64,000 bases of DNA, taken from positions 1,612,001-1,676,000 of the forward strand of contig OZ244235.1 in assembly GCA_965217095.1 (NCBI GenBank), written 5' to 3'. The position numbers were made by a program, and so were the translations under genes. Below are positions 54,831 through 64,000 of this stretch, piece after piece. The stretch comes from CAYNZV01 sp965217095 (lineage in GTDB: Bacteria > Latescibacterota > UBA2968 > UBA8231). Each line of letters opens with the position of its first letter. The first letter of the stretch is position 1. The notes beneath the pieces were generated by a model. It made no database searches, was not told where the DNA came from, and saw only the letters and a program-made list of their open reading frames with translations.

Positions 54831-57153
54831 TCACCTGAGAAGAAGCATCTTGTTCGTTGCGACAAAGCTTTCGCTTGCCAGGCGAACGAAGTAGACGCCC
54901 GAGGCCGCCTTCTTGCCCGTACGGTCCGATCCGGTCCAGACGTACCGATACATCCCCGCCTTCAATCTCTCGTTCGCCAGGACGGCAACGAGCTGTCCGA
55001 TGGCATCGAATACTTCCAGGGTGATATGCCCATCGACGGGGACGGCGATACCTACCTGGGTTTCGGGATTGAACGGATTCGGGTAGTTCGCGTGCAACCT
55101 GAAGCTGGAAGGCAGGACCGATGGGGTACGAGGCCTGAACGAACGCATCGTTTCGTCCACGAGTTCGGCGCGACCAAGCGTGATCGGCGCGACTGAATTC
55201 GGCCCGGCGAGAACAGGCTCTAGCTCGATTCGCAACACGGTTCCATCTCCGTGGAGACCCGGTTGCGATCCCAGCAGAGCTCCACCCACAGCTACCCTTC
55301 CCGGAAGGCTATTGAGCGCCAGCGCCATGGGACGCACACTGTGCAGATCTCCGGGCCGGGCCGATGCGATCCTCCAAATCCCGGGATCGTATCGCAGGTC
55401 GAAACCGAACGCGCGCACCGCCCGCAGATCTCGGGCGCCCACGTCTACAAAGAATCGGTCTCGTTCTTCGCGCTGCGTAATCACAAAACTGCCCAGTTCT
55501 TCGACGGTCCGCTGGGCTGCCTTGTATACCGGATCGACACCCTCGCGATTGAAGTTTGCCGCCACCATGTTGAGGTCCGAGACCCAGACCAGACTGTCGG
55601 CGTCAAGATCAGCCAGCCGTCCTGCGTGGCTGGAGTTTACCGTCTGACCGAAGAAACTCACGACAAAATCGACATCGAGCTGATCGACCTCGTTGTCTGG
55701 AATACTGGCGCCGGAGGTGTCGACATAGCCGGTCACATCCCCCCCGAGCAGAAATCCCGGGTTAGTAGCTGCATCTGACAGAAAGGTGGCATCGATGCCG
55801 GTCAGCTGGTCTCCTAGATTGACATTCAGCGCCGGAAACTGACCGTCCAGATACCCATCCACGTGAATGGCGAGATGGTAGCTTCCCGTTGGCACATTTG
55901 TGAGAGCGAACATGCCGTGCAGATCCGTCGAATCTTGGATCCCCGCTGCCGTCGTATCCGCATCGTTAGTGACTCTGAAAATCGAATCGTCGATGGCGAC
56001 GAAGCTGTTCCGGTCACGCAACAGGAATGTGGCAGTACCGCTGTGATCGGTCCGTCCCTGAAGCATGACCTGCCCCGAAATCGATCCCCTGCGCTTCAGC
56101 TCGTAGGTGCTGCCCACTTTGGGTGGAACCAGGGCGACCACTTCGCCTTCCCTATAGAACGCTGTCTTTCTGGTGCCCAGGTTGTCGATGCCGATCTCAC
56201 TGCCGCCAATCGTATCTTTGGACACGACCTGTACCGTTGCCAGGGTGGAGTCACCGTTCAACGCCGCCGTGCCCGCCTGCTCGAAATAGACCAGATCCAG
56301 GAGCCACTTGCCGGCAGTGGTGCTATCCGCCCCGGCCGTGAGCGTGTCGGTCAGGGTCAAACCGTTGGCCCCGGAACTCAATGCGAACGGTTGCACTCCG
56401 GAGAGGGTGGTATTCTGATCGACCAGACTGAAAAAGAGGGTGTCCAGACTCAGGAACACCGATACGAGGTCGACGGTCGTTCCGTTGGTGTTGGGCCGAA
56501 CGGACAGGGTCGTCGTGTCCCCATTCGCTTCAGCCACCGTGGTGCCGGGAAGCAACTCGATGGTTGGCACGTCGAGACCGGCAGCGCCAGCGGGTCCCAA
56601 ACCTTCGATGGTTACCAGCCCGGGAGCCCGAATCGCCACACTCGTGGTCGGCGGGCTCGACGAAGCGGTTGGGTCGATGACGACGTAGGCGTAGTAGTCA
56701 CCGTCATTGACCGGATTGGCCTCGCCACCCAGCCCCATCTGCAACCTCGCTGGCCGCACGGCGAACCCGGTGGCGACGTTCTCGCTCAGTGCCTGCCCGC
56801 TGGCCACACTTCCGTCTGTTGAGTTCGCCACCCAGTCGGCTTGCGCATCTGCGGTGAGCGATCCGTAGGTTGTCGACAATCCCAGAGCCTGACCGGCAGT
56901 TTTAGTGGTGAGCAAGACCCACAGATTGGCGTTTTGGTCCACATCCACCGATGTCCATGACACCTGAAAACTCTTTCTCCCATCCAGGGCTACTGGCTCC
57001 CGTGGAGCCAGGATCTTGAGATGGGGATCGTGCTGGAAGGTTATGGAGCGTGCCTGGCCGGCGGCGTCGTTCCAGCGTGTGATCCGTAGGGTCGTGTCCG
57101 CCGTTATGACGCTGTAGAGATAATACGCAGTCTGTTCGACCGGAACGCCCCCC
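54831..57153 (-). CDS. Giant dockerin-like protein 2, part 3 (C-terminal)
   Basis: Begins after a G7 run (57148-57154) in a new frame (GVPVEQTAYYLYSVITAD). It has VRHxP-like modules (ITFQHDPHLKI), a cohesin-like domain (VDLVSVFLSLDTLFFSLVD), a regulatory-like module (GSISGQVMLQGRTDHSGTA), a dockerin-like pair (DVTGYVDTSGASIPDNEVD; LADLDADSLVWVSDLNMVA), a second cohesin-like segment (FGFDLRYDPGIWRIASARPG) and the terminal YPNPFNPETQVGIAVPVDG sorting domain. Confidence 0.78.
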
Positions 57154-58182
57154 CATCGTTGTTCCTGAAGGTCCACAGATCCCAGACATGTTGATTGTCG
57201 GCGCGAATATCCGCCTGTTCCTGGAGGCTGCCGACGATGAGATGGGTATCCCGCGTGGAATCGGCAGCGGCGATCTGTAACGCCCCGGCACCGCCCGGTA
57301 CTGAAAATTTATCGCTGGCACTGTAGTAGAGAGCGATGGTGGCGCTATCGGTAAGCGCGATGTCCCCTCGGGCTCCCCTGTCACCGTTCCAGGTTATGGT
57401 GTAGTACCGCTGCGGATTGGGTCCGCCCGTATTCAGCACCGTATCCTGCCGGGCGTCGAGCGCGATAAAGGGTGAATGGCGCACGTTGTAGGTTTGGGCC
57501 GTGCGACCGATTCCAAGATTCTTGCCGTCGGTGGTTACCGCATAGACGTAATAATTTCCAACCGCGACGAAGGTGGTGTCGTTGGTTACGATCTGCCAGT
57601 TTTGCAGCGAATCAACTCCTTCCACCAAACCGGCGGTACTGTCTATGTCGGTCGCGTTGGTCAATCCGGAAAGAGTTCGGCTCGGTGATGTGCCCGAAGT
57701 TTGAACGAAGGTCGTGTCCAGCGTATCGGCGGTGGCATAGAACAGCCTCACTGATGCCGAGTCATCGAAATCGGCGACGGTAAACAGAAGGTCGACATTA
57801 TCCCGGGCAGTGGACGAGAGGTCGGCAACGCCAGTATTGAAATTCAGCAGTAATCCGGAATCGAGATAGTCGGCATCACTGTTTTGAAACGTTCCCACCG
57901 AAATCACCACCGGTAGATGTCTCACGTCGACGCCGCGACTCCGGGAAAGCGGAAAACTTCCTGTGAGGTTCGAGGTGGTATAGAGGTAGTAGGTCGTGTC
58001 GTTCAGCGCGGAGATGTCGAAGGAGAACGTGGCGGCGCTACCTTCGTTCACCTGTGCCGGCACGGTCGTTGCACTGTCGATAGCCTTCTGGGCTGAGGTC
58101 GTGTCCACGATGGCAAGGGAATCCCTGACGGAGAACCAGAATGAATAGACGACGTCGTTGGTGTCGGCACCGTCCGCGACTG
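57152..58182 (-). CDS. Giant dockerin-like protein 2, part 2 (VRHxP modules)
   Basis: Reads from PVADGADTNDVVYSFWFSVR after a one-base loss near 58183, through VRHxP modules: RSRGVDVRHLPVVISV and TYNVRHSPFIAL, with SATIALYYSASDKFSVPGG. The same layout is in giant protein 1. A G run at its end (plus-strand C7, 57148-57154) shows one lost G relative to the next part (GGG VPVEQ would be restored by G8). Confidence 0.75.
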
Positions 58183-58818
58183 GTCGCTGACCAAATCCGG
58201 CAAGGTGGTGGCAAACACGGCGGCAGCAGGATTGGGGTAGGCGTCGCCCTGGAGGTTGCTGGTGGTGTCGGCCACGTCGACGAAGTCTCGAGTATGCGTC
58301 GCCACCGCCAAGCTGTCTCCCCCCACCAGAGTGAGGCTAATAGCCGCCGCGGGAATATCTAGCTCCCCCGGTTTCGAAAAGCTGATCTGGCCGTAGGGTG
58401 CGGCACTGGAAGCAGGGTTGGCTGGCGTCGTGATCGGGAACTGGACATGCACGGGCCCACCCACCTGGCTGCCTGTCGGACTTTGCAGGTTGATCTGGCT
58501 GGCGGTGGTGCCGGTAGCGGTGCTGTAGCCGGTGTCGGTGCCGGGTTCGTTGTCGATGGATATTTCGTCCGCGAAGCTGCCGTTTCCGTTCACATCTGCG
58601 ACGAAGATCCCGCTGGGGAGATTGATGGCGATGCTATTCCCCGCCGAAGGGTTGTTGCCCAACGAGATAACCAGGTGCTGCCAATACGGATTGGACGCCG
58701 TTGCGCCTTTCGGAACCCGGCTCAGCGCAGCAGGTGAAAACGATACAGTTTGGCCTATGCCGCTCGCCGGCAGAAACACCAGCAAAACGAGCGGCGCGAT
58801 AGTTGTCCAGCTTTTCAT
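58180..58818 (-). CDS. Giant dockerin-like protein 2, part 1 (N-terminal)
   Basis: Signal peptide (TIAPLVLLVFLPASGIGQ), then the N-terminal domain shared with giant protein 1 (AALSRVPKGATASNPYWQHL compared with EELRRVPIGDLGVEEYWQQV) and a beta-rich region (VHVQFPITTPANPASSAA; ISLTLVGGDSLAVAT). The frame breaks near 58183, in LPDLVSDQ. It is transcribed away from the NHL/cadherin gene; the 120-base gap must hold promoters for both. Confidence 0.75.
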
Positions 58819-58860
58819 GTTTTCACGACAGTACCCGATATATAGTACAGTCCTTCCTAT

Positions 58861-58892
58861 AAAGGTATATCGCTCTGGGGGGAAATACCTTT
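58861..58892. promoter_or_regulatory. Inverted repeat in a divergent promoter region
   Basis: AAAGGTAT (58861-58868) and ATACCTTT (58885-58892) form an 8-bp perfect inverted repeat around a GGGGGG-containing loop, in the 120-base AT-rich divergent region of giant gene 2 and the NHL gene. It could be an operator or a hairpin. Confidence 0.4.
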
Positions 58893-58938
58893 AATTTGGG
58901 ATAGGATCTCTGATCGCTTTGAAATCACACCTATCGCA

Positions 58939-61900
58939 ATGAATTTCAACATCTTATACCATTCAGGATTTCGCGGTCTCCGGGTCATTTTCGCCGTCGT
59001 TCTGTGGCCTTTTGCAGTCGCCGCCCAGACCATTACCACCTTCGCCGGAACCGGAGCGCAGGGCTACTCCGGGGACACTGGGGCGCCATCGGCCGCAACC
59101 CTCAACAATCCTGCGGGTGTGTTCGCGGATACAACGGGCGCACTATACATCGCCGACACCGGAAACCACGTTATTCGCCGAATCAACGCCGCCGGCGATA
59201 CGATCACCACCATCGCGGGCACTGGAACGGCGGGTTTTTCCGGCGACGACAGTACCGCTACCAACGCCCAGCTCAATCCCCCAGCTGCCGTTTTTGTCGA
59301 TTCTACGGGATTGATATATGTCGCCGACACCGGAAACCACCGGATTCGACGGATCAGCACAACAGGAGGAATCAGCACCATCGCCGGAACCGGCTCCGGT
59401 GGGTTTTTCGGTGACGACAGCACCGCCACCCTGGCCCGGCTGAATGCACCGGCCGGCGTCTATGTGGACTCCGGGCTGGTCTACATTGCCGATACGGGCA
59501 ACCACCGGATCCGCCGGATCAGCAGCACTAGCGTGATCACGACCATCGCCGGCGACAGCATCGCGGGTTTCTTCGGCGACGATTCCACCGCCACAAAAGC
59601 GCATCTAAACTCCCCGTCCAGCGTTTTTGTGACTCAAGGTGGGGATATGTATATCGCCGACACCGGAAATCATCGCATCCGCAAGGTGTCTGCCGCGGAC
59701 ACGGTCATCACGACGGTTGCGGGAAACGGAATGCCCGGATATTCCGGCGACGGCGATCTTCCCACCAACGCCCAGCTCGCCTTTCCGAAAGCCGCGTTCG
59801 TCGATTCGGCGGGTACGATGTTGATAATAGATCAATTCAATCAACGCCTCCGCAGGGTAAATCCTGGGGGCAACATCACGACCATCGCGGGCGATGGCAC
59901 CTTCGATTTCTCCGGCGACGGTGGACCATCCACCCACGCACGTATCGCCAGCCCCTCCTTCCTGACGCGCAATCCCTCGGGAAATATCTACCTGGCGGAT
60001 GCTGGCAATCATCGCATTCGCAAGATCGTTCCGGTAGACGCAGAAGGTCTCGCGGGGACCACCCGTGCAAGCCCGGGCACCGAAGTGCAAGTGCTGCGCG
60101 TGGCGCTGACCGGCGACGGTGCCACCAGCGTCAGTGCGCTGCGGTTCACCCTCTCGGATCTCGACTCCACGACCGGGCTAGCCGCCGACGACCTGGTAGA
60201 GCTGAGACTCTACGAAAGCGCCGACTCCACCTTCAGATCAGGCGATATCTTGCTAGGGACCTTGAGTTCATCCCTGGTGACTCTAGGCTCCGAGACCACA
60301 CTAACGGCAAGCTCCATATCGACGCCGGGATCAGACATAGAGCGGCAGTACATCGCGACCGTACTGTTGGATTCCACGGCTTCCGAGGGGCACGGCTTCA
60401 AGGTAGGCTTCGATACCGGGGATCTGGCGACCTCAAAAGGGGGTCGAGGCTTCGGCATCGCCGCCAGCGATTCCAACCGGGTGCTCATAGATGTCGTGGC
60501 CAATAAGCTCCGGTTCTCAACGCAGCCCGCAGGCTCCATCTCCGGCATTCCGTTTTCCACTCAACCGGTGGTCATGGCGATCGACAGCGTCAGTGGTTTT
60601 GTAGACTCCGACTTTGCCGACACCGTGACGGTAGCTACATCGAAAACAGGGACCTTGATCAACAACAGCACGGTCGCAGGCAACGGCATCGCCACCTTCT
60701 CGAGCCTCACCTACACGACGTCGATTGACGATGAAAAATTCAACCTCGTGGCGGACGATCAGGCAGGAGGGGCAGAAGGCAATCTGGCCAGTGTCGGCTC
60801 CGATAGTCTCTTGGCCAACGTCGTCAACGACGTTCCGGTGGTAGACGTGCCCAATCTGACCATGAGCGAGGACGATAGCATCGGATTCATCACTCCTATT
60901 GTTACTATTGCCACCGATCCCGACGATGCGGTCCTGACCTTCACCTTCGTGAGCAAGGGCGTCGAAGGCAAGGTGGTTGGTGATCAGATACAGATCACAC
61001 CCGCTCCCAACTATTTCGGAGTGGATACCCTTACCGTAATTGCGACCGATTCCTTCGGCGCCCAGGGAATGGACACCGGCATAATAACGGTGTTCGCCGT
61101 GAATGATCCGCCGGTGGTCCTGCTGTCTGATTCTCTGACCGTCGCGGAGGACGACACCCTCCTGTTCAACCTGCCAGAGGTGGCTACGGATGTAGACAAC
61201 AGCTTCGACGAGCTGATCATTACTATAAACCCCAGCTCCGGGTTGCAAACCAACTACGATAGCACCTCGGGTGTGCTGTTGGCATGGGCACCTCCCGATT
61301 CCTCGGGGAGTTTCACCCTCGACCTGGCCGCGCGTGATCTATTCGGCGTCACCGATCGGGATACGGTCCTCATCGTGGTAGCGTCGATCAACGATACCCC
61401 TGTTTTCTCGGTTCCTGACACATCCGTCCTGCAGACGGATACGCTCCTTATCGACTTGCGATCCCTCACCATCGACATCGATACCTTCGACACGCTGAGT
61501 TGGCAGGCCGAGCTCCATCCGGACCTCGCCATCAGTGTCGATGCCAATGGGCTGATCCAAATCATTCCCACCTTCGGTTCGGCGGGCGCTAAGTCGGTGA
61601 TATTCAGCGTCGTTGACCAGTCGATTACGGTCTCGGACACGGCAGTGGTAACGGTAATCCAGGTCAACCAACCTCCGGTTTTGGCGGCCTTTCCGGACAC
61701 CCTGTTCACTGCCGGCGACACCCTGAGCCTGAATCTGCAGCCGTTTGCGACCGACCCCGACAATGCCGTTGGCTCTCTCGGTTGGCAGGTGGCGGGGGGC
61801 ACATTCGTGGGTGCCGCAATTGCCGACGACATCCTTGATCTGTGGGCGCTGCAAGACACCGCCGTCGTGGAGTTGCTCCAGGTAATCGTTACCGATCCAA

Positions 61901-63045
61901 CCGGTTTGTCCGATACCTCATCCATTCAGGTAGAGCTGGTGGTCCTCCCTCCCCTCATCGATGGGGTGCCCGACGAGGTAGTGGACGCGGGCAAGATACT
62001 GGAAATCCCGCTAGGTTCGTTCCTGCGCTCCGACGTTGTCAGCATCGGCGCCATGCCCGATTCGGTATTCGAGGTTTTCATCAACACCTCGACCCGGATC
62101 GCGACCGTCGAACCGGTGGATAACTGGAAAGGCACCGCGGCGATCGTTTTTACGGCCAGCACGGCAGCTGGGGATTCAGGCAGGGACACCGTTATGGTCA
62201 CTGTGGCCAATCCCGCTCCGGTGATAACCCCCTTTCGTCCGATCTTCATCGACGCGGGTACTTTCGCCCAACTGTCCCTTGACGTATTCGTGGAAGACGA
62301 TGAGGATCTGAGCAAACTCACCTGGACGGCCTTTGCGGACCCTGGTGTCACAGCGGAGATTCTTGCGGAAGTGAGCACGCTGAAGATCACCGCTGAATCC
62401 GGCTTCATGGGTGAGACCCGGGTTGCCTTGACGGTCAGGGACGCACAGAACGCCACGGATTCCGACACCCTGATAGTTACGGTGCAAGCCCCCATTGACA
62501 CCTCCCCTCCGGATACAACTGGCACCCCTCCGGATACAACCGGCACCACGCCGGATACTACAGTGATCGAGAACCAGGTGCCGATCATTCGGGAAATTCC
62601 GGCGTTAAGCCTGCAGCCGGGTCGCATCGCAGAGGTCGTCCTCGACCAGTTCGCGCAGGACGATGGTCCGTTTACCGAGTTGACCTGGTCCAGCTCGGTC
62701 TCGCCGGCAGGAGTGGTGCAAGTCGGTATCAACGAGGCGCGCGTCGCCTCCGTAACCGCGATTCAGGATTCGGGAGAAGCCCAAATCATATTTACGGTTA
62801 CAGACGCCCAAGGCGCATCCTCCAACGCCACGGTGGATGCCTCGATCACACCCATCGCCGCCGGTGACTTCAGCGGCGACGGAACGAGTGGATTCGATGA
62901 TTTCTTTCTGTTTGCCGACGCGTTGGGGCTGACAATCGTGCACCCGGCATGGGATCCGGTATTCGACCTGGATGCCGATGGCCGCATCAGCTTTGAGGAC
63001 TTCTTTATCTTCGCGGAGCTCTTCCAGGCCGACCAGGGACGATGA
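58939..63045 (+). CDS. NHL/cadherin-like surface protein with C-terminal dockerin-like domain
   Basis: 1368 residues. Signal peptide (VIFAVVLWPFAVAAQ). Six or so NHL-type repeats in residues about 30-370 (LYIADTGNHVIRRINAAG; IYVADTGNHRIRRISTT). Then an Ig-like region, several cadherin/VCBS-like repeats (VFAVNDPPVVLLSDSLTVAE), a Pro/Thr linker (PPDTTGTPPDTTGTTPDT), more cadherin-like sequence, and a C-terminal dockerin-like pair (GDFSGDGTSGFDDFFLFADA; FDLDADGRISFEDFFIFAEL). No sorting domain follows; the dockerin-like unit is at the very end. It is divergent from giant gene 2. Confidence 0.82.
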   Translation: MNFNILYHSGFRGLRVIFAVVLWPFAVAAQTITTFAGTGAQGYSGDTGAPSAATLNNPAGVFADTTGALYIADTGNHVIRRINAAGDTITTIAGTGTAGFSGDDSTATNAQLNPPAAVFVDSTGLIYVADTGNHRIRRISTTGGISTIAGTGSGGFFGDDSTATLARLNAPAGVYVDSGLVYIADTGNHRIRRISSTSVITTIAGDSIAGFFGDDSTATKAHLNSPSSVFVTQGGDMYIADTGNHRIRKVSAADTVITTVAGNGMPGYSGDGDLPTNAQLAFPKAAFVDSAGTMLIIDQFNQRLRRVNPGGNITTIAGDGTFDFSGDGGPSTHARIASPSFLTRNPSGNIYLADAGNHRIRKIVPVDAEGLAGTTRASPGTEVQVLRVALTGDGATSVSALRFTLSDLDSTTGLAADDLVELRLYESADSTFRSGDILLGTLSSSLVTLGSETTLTASSISTPGSDIERQYIATVLLDSTASEGHGFKVGFDTGDLATSKGGRGFGIAASDSNRVLIDVVANKLRFSTQPAGSISGIPFSTQPVVMAIDSVSGFVDSDFADTVTVATSKTGTLINNSTVAGNGIATFSSLTYTTSIDDEKFNLVADDQAGGAEGNLASVGSDSLLANVVNDVPVVDVPNLTMSEDDSIGFITPIVTIATDPDDAVLTFTFVSKGVEGKVVGDQIQITPAPNYFGVDTLTVIATDSFGAQGMDTGIITVFAVNDPPVVLLSDSLTVAEDDTLLFNLPEVATDVDNSFDELIITINPSSGLQTNYDSTSGVLLAWAPPDSSGSFTLDLAARDLFGVTDRDTVLIVVASINDTPVFSVPDTSVLQTDTLLIDLRSLTIDIDTFDTLSWQAELHPDLAISVDANGLIQIIPTFGSAGAKSVIFSVVDQSITVSDTAVVTVIQVNQPPVLAAFPDTLFTAGDTLSLNLQPFATDPDNAVGSLGWQVAGGTFVGAAIADDILDLWALQDTAVVELLQVIVTDPTGLSDTSSIQVELVVLPPLIDGVPDEVVDAGKILEIPLGSFLRSDVVSIGAMPDSVFEVFINTSTRIATVEPVDNWKGTAAIVFTASTAAGDSGRDTVMVTVANPAPVITPFRPIFIDAGTFAQLSLDVFVEDDEDLSKLTWTAFADPGVTAEILAEVSTLKITAESGFMGETRVALTVRDAQNATDSDTLIVTVQAPIDTSPPDTTGTPPDTTGTTPDTTVIENQVPIIREIPALSLQPGRIAEVVLDQFAQDDGPFTELTWSSSVSPAGVVQVGINEARVASVTAIQDSGEAQIIFTVTDAQGASSNATVDASITPIAAGDFSGDGTSGFDDFFLFADALGLTIVHPAWDPVFDLDADGRISFEDFFIFAELFQADQGR

Positions 63046-63063
63046 GACCCCTCCTACCCGTTT

Positions 63064-63448
63064 TTACTTTGCACAGCGAAATCCAAGGCTGTTGTCGCGG
63101 TAGTCGGGAGGAGCAAAGCTACGGTTTGCGGAGCGCAACACGTAGATGCTGTTATTCCACGCTCCCCCACGAAATACGCGGTCAGTTCCCTTGTCGGGTC
63201 CGGCCGGATTCTTGGGCGGGCCGGTTTTGTAATACTTCGGCCCGTACCAATCGGCACACCATTCCCAGACGTTTCCCGCCAGGTCCAGCGCGCCATATAC
63301 GCTCGCGCCTAGGGGGAAGCTGCCCACCGGTGCCGTGGTGGCATGTTTGTCCTGGTCACCCATGACGTTGGCAATATCCACGTTCAGATCGATCTTCTCC
63401 TCGGTCGCGGAGTCCCATGGAAAGGTGCGGGCTTCGACACCACGCGCC
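63064..63448 (-). CDS. Formylglycine-generating-enzyme-like (SUMF1) protein, C-terminal part
   Basis: Reads ARGVEARTFPWDSATEEK, then GNVWEWCADWYGPKYYKTG and RGGAWNNSIYVLRSANRSFA, GFRCAK, the C-type lectin-like FGE/SUMF1 fold. It continues the gene that starts at 63838; the two parts are out of frame near 63446 (EWEKGA versus EWEKAARG; two lost bases or one extra). Confidence 0.82.
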
Positions 63449-63838
63449 TTTCTCCCACTCGGCCTCCGTGGGAAGCCGCTTCCCTTTCGACTTGCAGTAG
63501 GCGGCAGCCTCCACCCAGTCGACGTTGACCATGGGATCTTTTGGCCTCCAGCCCCAGGCCGGCGTGGCCGGCATTTTTCCGCCTGTCGCTTTGACGAAGG
63601 CATCGTACTCGGCCACGCTGACCTCGAATTTGTCGATGGCAAACCCATCTAGATGAACATTGTGAGCCGGCCCAGCGTTCAAGAGATTCGGATCTCCCAT
63701 CATGAACTCGCCGGCCGGAACCTCCACCATCCCCTGGGGCAGCGCCGGCGCATCTTCCGCGCCGGCAGGGTGGCTGACGGTCAAACTGAGCAGTAGCACC
63801 ACTGCCATGCCGCGGGATCCGGTTGCTATCGACGTCAT
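63440..63838 (-). CDS. Formylglycine-generating-enzyme-like (SUMF1) protein, N-terminal part
   Basis: Starts at 63838 with GAGGGAAAG upstream. Signal peptide (MAVVLLLSLTVSHPAGA), then the SUMF1 N-terminal motifs MVEVPAGEFMMGDPNLLNAG, FEVSVAEYDAFVKATGG, WVEAAAYCKSKGKRLPTEAE. Exported members of this fold are often not oxidases but sensors or sugar-binding proteins. Cys residues of true formylglycine enzymes are not evident here. Confidence 0.82.
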
Positions 63839-63863
63839 CTTTCCCTCGCTTTCGTCGGTTAAC

Positions 63864-64000
63864 TCATTCCCAGACGACAATTTCAATGCGCCTGTTCAAC
63901 GCTTTGTTTTCGGGTGTAATATTCTCTATGATCGGGTGTTCCTCTCCATATCCGATCGACTCCACCATTCCCTGAGTTATGAATTCGTAACTCTGAACGA
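63864..64000 (-). CDS. OmpA-family C-terminal domain, partial
   Basis: Minus-strand reading that runs off the right edge: FITQGMVESIGYGEEHPI, then NKALNRRIEIVVWE and a stop at 63866-63864. The end pattern (GYGExxPI ... NRRIEI) is that of the peptidoglycan-binding OmpA/MotB domain. Only the last 45 codons are inside the window. Confidence 0.82.
   Translation of the reverse strand, partial: VQSYEFITQGMVESIGYGEEHPIIENITPENKALNRRIEIVVWE

Noticed and set aside
60517..62732. Minus-strand open frames over the NHL/cadherin gene
   Set aside because: Shadows of repeated Asp/Thr-rich coding sequence.
1..64000. tRNA or rRNA genes
   Set aside because: No cloverleaf-like sequence with a T-loop motif or rRNA signature was found in the spacers; an automatic tRNA scan was not possible.

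Overview
The window reads as chromosomal DNA (GC near 58-60% by eye) from an uncultured Gram-negative bacterium. The evidence for two membranes is an OmpA-type protein, a beta-barrel protein, lipoproteins, and many Sec-exported proteins ending in the 'YPNPFNPET' FlgD-like sorting domain. That ending, together with cohesin/dockerin-like surface proteins, phytanoyl-CoA dioxygenase, sugar-phosphate-isomerase-type TIM barrels, rhamnose mutarotase, tandem membrane dipeptidases and a CRTAC1-type protein, is typical of the FCB candidate phyla (Latescibacterota, Eisenbacteria or KSB1-like). This placement is inferred from gene style, not measured.

Left part (1-19.9 kb): partial thrS with a hairpin leader, malic enzyme, an acetolactate-synthase-like enzyme, and glmS with a frameshifted GlmU-like gene (amino-sugar supply). 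Two related 166-168 bp inverted-repeat elements flank a dCMP deaminase, and one ends 1 bp from the glmS start codon. Then come an ssb operon with a strong promoter, an intact IS1595-type insertion sequence with an 11-bp target duplication, an LMF1-like membrane protein with a membrane diheme cytochrome c, rhaM and a histidine phosphatase, and pepA followed by a frameshifted GT-C-type membrane glycosyltransferase.

Middle part (19.9-37.3 kb): a leftward run of closely spaced genes, many with stop/start overlaps. From dapF it goes through a SprT-like protease, an outer-membrane peptidase-MA/TolB protein, a PQQ-like lipoprotein, a small membrane protein, a beta-propeller lipoprotein, yicC, a CMP-kinase-like gene, coaBC, a family-4 uracil-DNA glycosylase, dnaB and a PhyH dioxygenase. 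Next to it lie a TIM-barrel gene facing it, and yigZ plus another TIM barrel and an M32 carboxypeptidase.

Right part (37.3-64 kb): a cell-surface region. It holds a short-repeat LRR protein next to an integrase remnant, a CRTAC1 protein, two tandem M19 dipeptidases and a decapitated D-cysteine desulfhydrase. Then come two paralogous pairs, each a giant dockerin-like protein followed by a cohesin-like/cadherin-like protein. The second pair is followed by an internalin-like LRR protein that also has a dockerin-like domain. A divergent NHL/cadherin/dockerin-like protein, a formylglycine-enzyme-type protein and an OmpA C-terminus close the window. I regard the cohesin/dockerin-like set, with a recurrent 'VRHxP' module in the giant proteins, as the best candidate for an undescribed system: a calcium-dependent secreted or surface assembly.

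About ten single- or two-base frameshifts interrupt otherwise good genes, several of them in short homopolymers. Sequencing or assembly error is the simplest explanation, so split genes are listed here as parts of one gene.
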